From contig NC_018014.1 in NCBI RefSeq assembly GCF_000265425.1, positions 124,001 through 188,000 on the forward strand: a stretch of DNA of 64,000 bases, in the 5' to 3' direction. Source of the stretch: Terriglobus roseus DSM 18391. Its GTDB lineage: Bacteria; Acidobacteriota; Terriglobia; Terriglobales; Acidobacteriaceae. Shown in pieces: positions 59,763 through 64,000 of the stretch (position 1 is its first letter; each line of letters begins with the position of its first letter). The position numbers were made by a program, and so were the translations under genes. The notes under the pieces are model-generated. The model made no database searches, was not told where the DNA came from, and saw only the letters and a program-made list of their open reading frames with translations.

Positions 59763-59768
59763 AGTGTA
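59763..59768 (-). promoter_or_regulatory. -10 box TACACT six bases before hemB ATG
   Basis: Minus strand: TACACT, GGTGCC, ATG. No Shine-Dalgarno sequence. Same spacing as 3642, 14872, 26496 and 50264. Confidence 0.5.
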
Positions 59769-59816
59769 AGCCGCATGGCCCGCGTCGCCGCGGCGGTGGC
59801 GAGCGTCTAATGCACT

Positions 59817-62309
59817 GTGCCTGTGCAAGCGAATACCATCTCCCCTGTGACCATGAATTACACCCCGCTCCGCGAGACCAGCGCCGCCGCCCTGGAATGG
59901 ACGCGCCTGCGCGACCATTTGGCCGGCCGTACCCAGTCGCCACTGGGCCGCGCCCGCGTCCTTGCGCTTGAGCCATCCCGCGACATCCAGGGCATCGAAC
60001 GTGCCCAAAACCTGACTGCGGAGCTCCGCACTTATCTGGCCGGCGGCGGCACGCTTGGATTTCAGGGCCTCTTCGACGCCGATGTTCTGCTCGATAAGGC
60101 CCGTATTCCGAACGCCGCGCTTGAGCCGCTGGAGTTGCGCCGGATCGCGGAGCTGGCGGAGTTAATTGCCGATTGGCGGAATGTCGTTACGGAGCCACCC
60201 GACTACATTGCCGGCAAGTGGCCCGCGATCACGGCGCTCTCGCACCCGGTGCTGATCGCGAACTACTACAAGCTGCTGCAGGCGATCAGCGGCAAGATTG
60301 AGGCGGACGGCACGCTTGCCGACTCCGCATCGCCGGAATTGGCGCGGATTCGCAAGGCGATGGATCGCCAGCACAAAGCCATTGAAGAGAGCCTGCGGCG
60401 GCAGCTGCGCGCGGTCAGCGACGCCGGCGGAACGCAGGAAGACCTGATCACCATCCGCGGCGAACGCTTCGTGATCCCGGTGAAGGCGGAGTTTCGTCGC
60501 AAGGTGCCGGGCGTCATCCATGGTTCGTCGTCGTCGGGACAGACTGTCTTCGTGGAGCCGATGGAGACCATCGAGTTTAACAACGAACTTGTGCGCCTGA
60601 TGGACGAGGAGCAGTCTGAGATCCACCGCATCCTCATTTCCATGACGCAGGCGGTTGGGGAGCAGGCCGGCTCGCTCTCGCGGGGCACCGAGGTTCTTGC
60701 GGAGGTCGAAGCGCACTTTGCTTATGCCAAGTTTGCGCAGGACCTGGATTGCGTTCGGCCAATCTTCACCGACGGCAAGCCGCATGGCGACGATGCTGCC
60801 TTGAGCCTGGAAGCCGCGCGCCATCCCATGTTGGAACTGCGTATGCGGTCGGAGAAGGCGAAGATTGTGCCACTGACTCTGGGACTGCCAGGCGTTGCGA
60901 AGCAGCTCATCATCAGTGGTCCGAATACGGGCGGTAAGACCGTTGCGCTTAAGACCGTTGGTCTGCTGGCGCTGATGGCGCAGGCTGGCCTGCCCGTTCC
61001 GGCGAAGCTGGCGCGGCTTCCCATCTTTGCCGCTGTGTATGCGGACATTGGCGATGCGCAGTCGATCGAGCGCAACCTGTCGACGTTCTCTGCGCATATT
61101 TCGCATGTGAATCAGATCGCGCGTGAGGCCGATCCTCGTTCGCTGGTGCTGCTGGATGAGCTTGGTTCGGCGACCGATCCGGAAGAGGGCGCAGCGTTGG
61201 CCGTGGCCATCAGCGAGCGCTTCCTGACGATGGGTGCGTGGAGCATGATCACGACGCACCTTACGTCGCTGAAGATCTACGCGGCCAAGCACGATGGCGT
61301 GGTGAACGCGGCCGTAGGATTCGACGAACGGACACTGGCGCCTACTTACGAACTGCGTATGGGCGTTCCAGGTGCTTCGAGCGGTATCAACATCGCTGAG
61401 CGACTTGGACTTGACGCGGGGATGATTAGCGCCGCGCGCGCGTCCGTGACGACGCAATCTGCCGACATCGCACGCTTTCTGGACGAGCTGCATACGCAGC
61501 TCACGGCTGTCGGGAAGGAACGCGCTGAGATTCGCGCGCGTGAGATTGCGGTAGATCGCGAACGCCAGCGCCTGGAGTCCGAGGGCAAGGTGGAACAGCG
61601 GCAGCGAGCGCGCGAGCTGGAAGTGAAGCTGGGCTCGCTGATGAAGGAGTTCGAGTTCCAGATGCGCGAGAGCGTGAAGGGCATCGAGGACAAGAGTGCG
61701 CAGCGTAAGGCAAGTGCCGAGGCCGACCGCCGCATTGCGCGGTTGAAACGTGAGTTCCAGGAGAGCTTCAACCAGGTTGTGGTCGCACACGTCTCCGGTG
61801 CGGACAAGAAGGATCCCGCAGCGCAGCCGCATGTGGTGCGCGAGGTCTCCGTTGGAGATACGGTCCTGCTCAAGTCCATGGGGCGCGAGGCGAAGGTGGA
61901 GCGCGTCATCGATGCCAAGACCTTCGAGGTCTCTATCGGTCCTATGAAGATGCGTGTGCCCAAGGATGACATCGCAAAGGTGACGGTGCCCGCTCCGAAG
62001 CAGTCTCCGATTCAGGCGGCAAGCAAACGCGGGATCAACGTCGTCGCACGCGAGCCGGACATGGTGCCGGGCGAGATCAACGTGATCGGGCGCACGGCGG
62101 ACGAGGCTCGCGATGAGGTCGAGCGGTTTCTCGACCAGGCATTTCTTGCGGGCCGTGGGACGATCCGCGTCGTCCATGGAACCGGCATGGGTATCCTGCG
62201 CCGCAGTTTGCGCGAGTACCTGAAGAAGCATCCGCATGTCATCGGCGTCACGGAGCCGCCGTATAACGAAGGCGGCCAGGGCGCGACGCTGGTGGAGTTG
62301 AGAAACTAG
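59817..62309 (+). CDS. mutS2: MutS2 family DNA mismatch/ribosome-rescue ATPase
   Basis: 830 residues from a GTG; ATG at 59853 gives 818 and starts at the conserved '[23 protein letters not shown]'. The core and lever domains fill about 15-350. The ATPase has Walker A 'GPNTGGKT' (368-375), signature '[16 protein letters not shown]' and 'TTHLTSLK'. A coiled coil follows (about 555-640) and a C-terminal Smr nuclease domain (about 755-830, '[23 protein letters not shown]', '[18 protein letters not shown]'). MutS2 acts on recombination intermediates and, in Firmicutes, on collided ribosomes. Its stop overlaps the end of the convergent DUF2235 gene by four bases. TCTAAT five bases before the GTG suggests a leaderless start. 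Confidence 0.94.
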   Translation: MPVQANTISPVTMNYTPLRETSAAALEWTRLRDHLAGRTQSPLGRARVLALEPSRDIQGIERAQNLTAELRTYLAGGGTLGFQGLFDADVLLDKARIPNAALEPLELRRIAELAELIADWRNVVTEPPDYIAGKWPAITALSHPVLIANYYKLLQAISGKIEADGTLADSASPELARIRKAMDRQHKAIEESLRRQLRAVSDAGGTQEDLITIRGERFVIPVKAEFRRKVPGVIHGSSSSGQTVFVEPMETIEFNNELVRLMDEEQSEIHRILISMTQAVGEQAGSLSRGTEVLAEVEAHFAYAKFAQDLDCVRPIFTDGKPHGDDAALSLEAARHPMLELRMRSEKAKIVPLTLGLPGVAKQLIISGPNTGGKTVALKTVGLLALMAQAGLPVPAKLARLPIFAAVYADIGDAQSIERNLSTFSAHISHVNQIAREADPRSLVLLDELGSATDPEEGAALAVAISERFLTMGAWSMITTHLTSLKIYAAKHDGVVNAAVGFDERTLAPTYELRMGVPGASSGINIAERLGLDAGMISAARASVTTQSADIARFLDELHTQLTAVGKERAEIRAREIAVDRERQRLESEGKVEQRQRARELEVKLGSLMKEFEFQMRESVKGIEDKSAQRKASAEADRRIARLKREFQESFNQVVVAHVSGADKKDPAAQPHVVREVSVGDTVLLKSMGREAKVERVIDAKTFEVSIGPMKMRVPKDDIAKVTVPAPKQSPIQAASKRGINVVAREPDMVPGEINVIGRTADEARDEVERFLDQAFLAGRGTIRVVHGTGMGILRRSLREYLKKHPHVIGVTEPPYNEGGQGATLVELRN

Positions 62310-63367
62310 CCCCAGGCGGGTTTTTTGTAAGGCATGACCTGCGTGATTTCATAACCGGACAGGGTATTGTTAGTCCACTTCAGGTTTTGAGGCCGGTACT
62401 TTGGATCGGTGCAGCGGAGATAGACGCTGTTGGCCAGATGTGCTCCTTCGGGAACCTCGCGGTGTTTCGCGAGCCCCCAGGGTACGAGCTTCCACTCGTC
62501 GTGCGCAGGACCGGCGTGGTGCGGCACATCGACCTTAAGGTATTTGTCAGCGCTCGTCAGCAGCTCGATCCCGTTTTCGATGGCCTTGTGCATCATCCAT
62601 CCCAAGGTGATGTCGGCGAGTTGTGCCTCCGGGTAGCTGCCGCCGACATCGCAGTGAACGCCGGTGAACCACACCTGTTCGACACGTTCGTTGTTCTTTA
62701 GAAATCCGCCGGCCGGGTCGGTCCATAGAGTCGGCTGAAACGCTGCGCGCCGTTCGTCGATGCTGATGGCATGGTAGGCCCTTGAGACGCAGTCGCTGAG
62801 CTTCGTATCCAGGAAGCCATACTCGTTATCGTTGAGAAAGTGGAACATCACGCCCGGGATGCCAAGGGCGCCAACCGTATCCCACACGCCGACCATGGCG
62901 ATGGTGACTGGCTGCAGGCCGTAATCCTCGGTCACCTTCGCCTTCAGGGCGGCACGCTTTTGCGGATCGCGCTCTCGGTAAGCAGCGAAGATCTCCGATG
63001 TAGTGGCGTTGGACAGGTTCTTTGTGGGAACACCAAAGCCGGCAATCATGCCGCCAACACTGCGTGCGGTGTAGGCGCCGCGACTGAAACCGAAGAGGTA
63101 GATGCTGTCGCCGGGGTCGTGGACATGGGACAGGTAGGAGTAACAGTCCTGCACCTTCTCAAACAGACCCTGCCCCATGGCGCCGCCGGTAATGTGGTCG
63201 ATGGGATTGCCCTTGGTGCCTACGCCACTGTCATAGAACTTCAACTGGTCGGGCGTGTCCGGGATGGCACAGTAGAGCTTCCAGACGTTGGTGCCGCCAC
63301 CTGTGTCATCCACTCCTGCCGGAGCGTTCCAGGTACCGTCCGCACAAAGAATGATCTTCTTCGCCAT
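62306..63367 (-). CDS. DUF2235 alpha/beta hydrolase
   Basis: 353 residues. 'ILCADGTWN' (7-14) and the nucleophile elbow 'GFSRGAYTARSVGGMI' (S95) are the hallmarks, with 'MVGVWDTVGALGIPG' and 'WFTGVHCDVGGSY' supplying acid and histidine candidates. Members include Tle1-type phospholipase effectors of type VI secretion, but many are stand-alone hydrolases. No secretion genes are nearby, so a housekeeping lipid or ester role is as likely. AGGAG lies before the ATG. Confidence 0.88.
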   Translation of the reverse strand: MAKKIILCADGTWNAPAGVDDTGGGTNVWKLYCAIPDTPDQLKFYDSGVGTKGNPIDHITGGAMGQGLFEKVQDCYSYLSHVHDPGDSIYLFGFSRGAYTARSVGGMIAGFGVPTKNLSNATTSEIFAAYRERDPQKRAALKAKVTEDYGLQPVTIAMVGVWDTVGALGIPGVMFHFLNDNEYGFLDTKLSDCVSRAYHAISIDERRAAFQPTLWTDPAGGFLKNNERVEQVWFTGVHCDVGGSYPEAQLADITLGWMMHKAIENGIELLTSADKYLKVDVPHHAGPAHDEWKLVPWGLAKHREVPEGAHLANSVYLRCTDPKYRPQNLKWTNNTLSGYEITQVMPYKKPAWG

Positions 63368-63526
63368 AAGAACTCCTGAGTCTGCAACTTAGAAACGTGG
63401 AGATGAATTTCGGCCAATTATGTTCCTGAGCCGGCGCGCAACGCCAGCAAAAACTTCCGGGTGTCTTGGGAGACCCGCTCCGGCTTCCGTTATCCCTCTT
63501 ACGCTAGAGTGAATCAGGGGCACCTT

Positions 63527-63790
63527 ATGGCACGCTGCACGCACACCGACCAGATCAACGATGTATCGCCGAAGACGAATGGCTGTGAAGAGTGCCTGAA
63601 GATTGGCGGCTCATGGGTACACCTGCGGCTTTGCCTGACGTGCGGCCATGTCGGCTGTTGCGATGCTTCGGTCGGCAAGCACGCGACGAAGCACTTCCGC
63701 GCGACGGAGCACCCGATCATGCAGTCCATTGAGCCCGGCGAAAGCTGGGGCTGGTGCTACATCGACGAGGTCGGCCTCGAGTTTGAATAG
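63527..63790 (+). CDS. UBP-type zinc finger protein
   Basis: 87 residues. 'MARCTHTDQINDVSPKTNGCEECLKIGGSWVHLRLCLTCGHVGCCDASVGKHATKHFRATEHPIMQSIEPGESWGWCYID' is a complete ZnF-UBP domain: Cys/His ligands C4, H6, C20, C23, C35, C38, C43, H50, H54 and H61 region. In eukaryotes the fold binds ubiquitin tails; the bacterial stand-alone form is of unknown role. AGGGGC precedes the ATG. It is followed after about 45 bases by the palindrome at 63836. Confidence 0.9.
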   Translation: MARCTHTDQINDVSPKTNGCEECLKIGGSWVHLRLCLTCGHVGCCDASVGKHATKHFRATEHPIMQSIEPGESWGWCYIDEVGLEFE

Positions 63791-63835
63791 ATCGCCGATC
63801 GATTTTTGTTGCGCTCACATCTCGCTTCCTGTAAT

Positions 63836-63853
63836 TAGTTGCATATGCAACTA
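63836..63853. promoter_or_regulatory. 18-bp perfect palindrome, MarR-type operator candidate
   Basis: TAGTTGCATATGCAACTA is a gap-free palindrome 20 bases before the start of the next gene, inside the likely promoter. AT-rich palindromes with TTGCAT/ATGCAA halves are typical of MarR-family sites. No regulator gene is in the window. Confidence 0.55.
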
Positions 63854-63873
63854 GTTTGTCGAAGGAGATCTCT

Positions 63874-64000
63874 GATGCGTCTCGTTCTTGCTTTACTTGC
63901 TGGCTCACTTGCTTTGCCTGCGGCTGTCGCGCAGGCACCTGCTAAGGCTCTGCCGGGTATGGCAGCCGTGCCCACCACGAAAGTACTTGCGATCGGCAGT
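63874..64000 (+). CDS. Secreted protein, start only (window ends)
   Basis: The first 42 residues are visible: a clear signal peptide ('MRLVLALLAGSLALPAAVAQAP') and the start of the mature part ('LPGMAAVPTTKVLAIGS'). AAGGAG precedes the ATG by nine bases. The rest is outside the window, so the family is not known. The palindrome just upstream implies tight control. Confidence 0.8.

Noticed and set aside
60162..62237. Long minus-strand frame opposite mutS2
   Set aside because: Antisense shadow; mutS2 has all expected motifs.
62306..63367. Type VI secretion effector
   Set aside because: DUF2235 includes Tle1 effectors, but no VgrG, PAAR, immunity or secretion gene is nearby, so only a hydrolase call is supported.

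Overview
The window looks like Acidobacteriota (class Terriglobia; Terriglobus, Granulicella and Edaphobacter are the sort of genera I would expect). This rests on gene content: a tandem TIGR03435 protein, DUF1080 secreted proteins, a very acidic small protein beside an Hsp70 gene, a zinc-type HemB and GGGGCACCC-containing hairpin repeats between genes. The DNA is uniformly GC-rich. I see no rRNA, tRNA, CRISPR array, insertion sequence or integrase.

Layout. Bases 1-6.2 kb hold secreted, regulatory and transport genes (TIGR03435, a lone receiver protein, DUF1080, SulP). Bases 6.5-19.9 kb are a sugar catabolism region: a fumarylacetoacetase-type hydrolase diverges from a fused rhamnulose-1-phosphate aldolase/lactaldehyde dehydrogenase, followed by rhamnulokinase and a LacI regulator. 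A five-gene leftward cluster (cupin, TIM-barrel isomerase, Gfo/Idh/MocA oxidoreductase, DUF1080, mutarotase-like) begins at 19.9 kb. The 12-bp palindrome TGAGACGTCTCA occurs in front of both the aldolase/hydrolase pair and the leftward cluster, so one LacI regulator probably controls both. Bases 20.1-27.8 kb carry a HAD phosphatase, a sugar transferase, a GH67-like protein with a shortened catalytic barrel, a membrane protein, a Crp-family regulator, a LolA-like lipoprotein and mltG.

Bases 28.3-46.6 kb are an all-rightward cluster of virion genes: zinc ribbon, sigma-region-4-like regulator, two fibre-like proteins with signal peptides, large terminase, a HipA-like kinase plus DUF3037 pair, portal, probable protease, small acidic protein, major capsid protein, connectors, a 701-residue tail/baseplate-like protein and two small membrane or holin-like proteins. 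Integrase, repressor, replication genes, endolysin and a recognisable tape measure are absent. Chromosomal-type hairpin repeats sit between its genes, and it abuts mltG and purE. It is best read as a long-resident, domesticated prophage or gene-transfer-agent-like element, with a kinase cassette inserted in its packaging block.

Bases 46.7-63.8 kb are housekeeping: purEK, an Hsp70-like gene, a leftward lipoate/2-oxoacid dehydrogenase group (lpd, hicBA, lipB, E2 with three lipoyl domains), a GGDEF-EAL protein, hemB, mutS2, a DUF2235 hydrolase and a UBP zinc finger. The window ends inside a secreted protein gene preceded by an 18-bp perfect palindrome.

A recurring promoter layout is visible: TANACT followed by exactly six bases and then the start codon at five unrelated genes, none with a clear Shine-Dalgarno sequence. 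This suggests frequent leaderless transcription.
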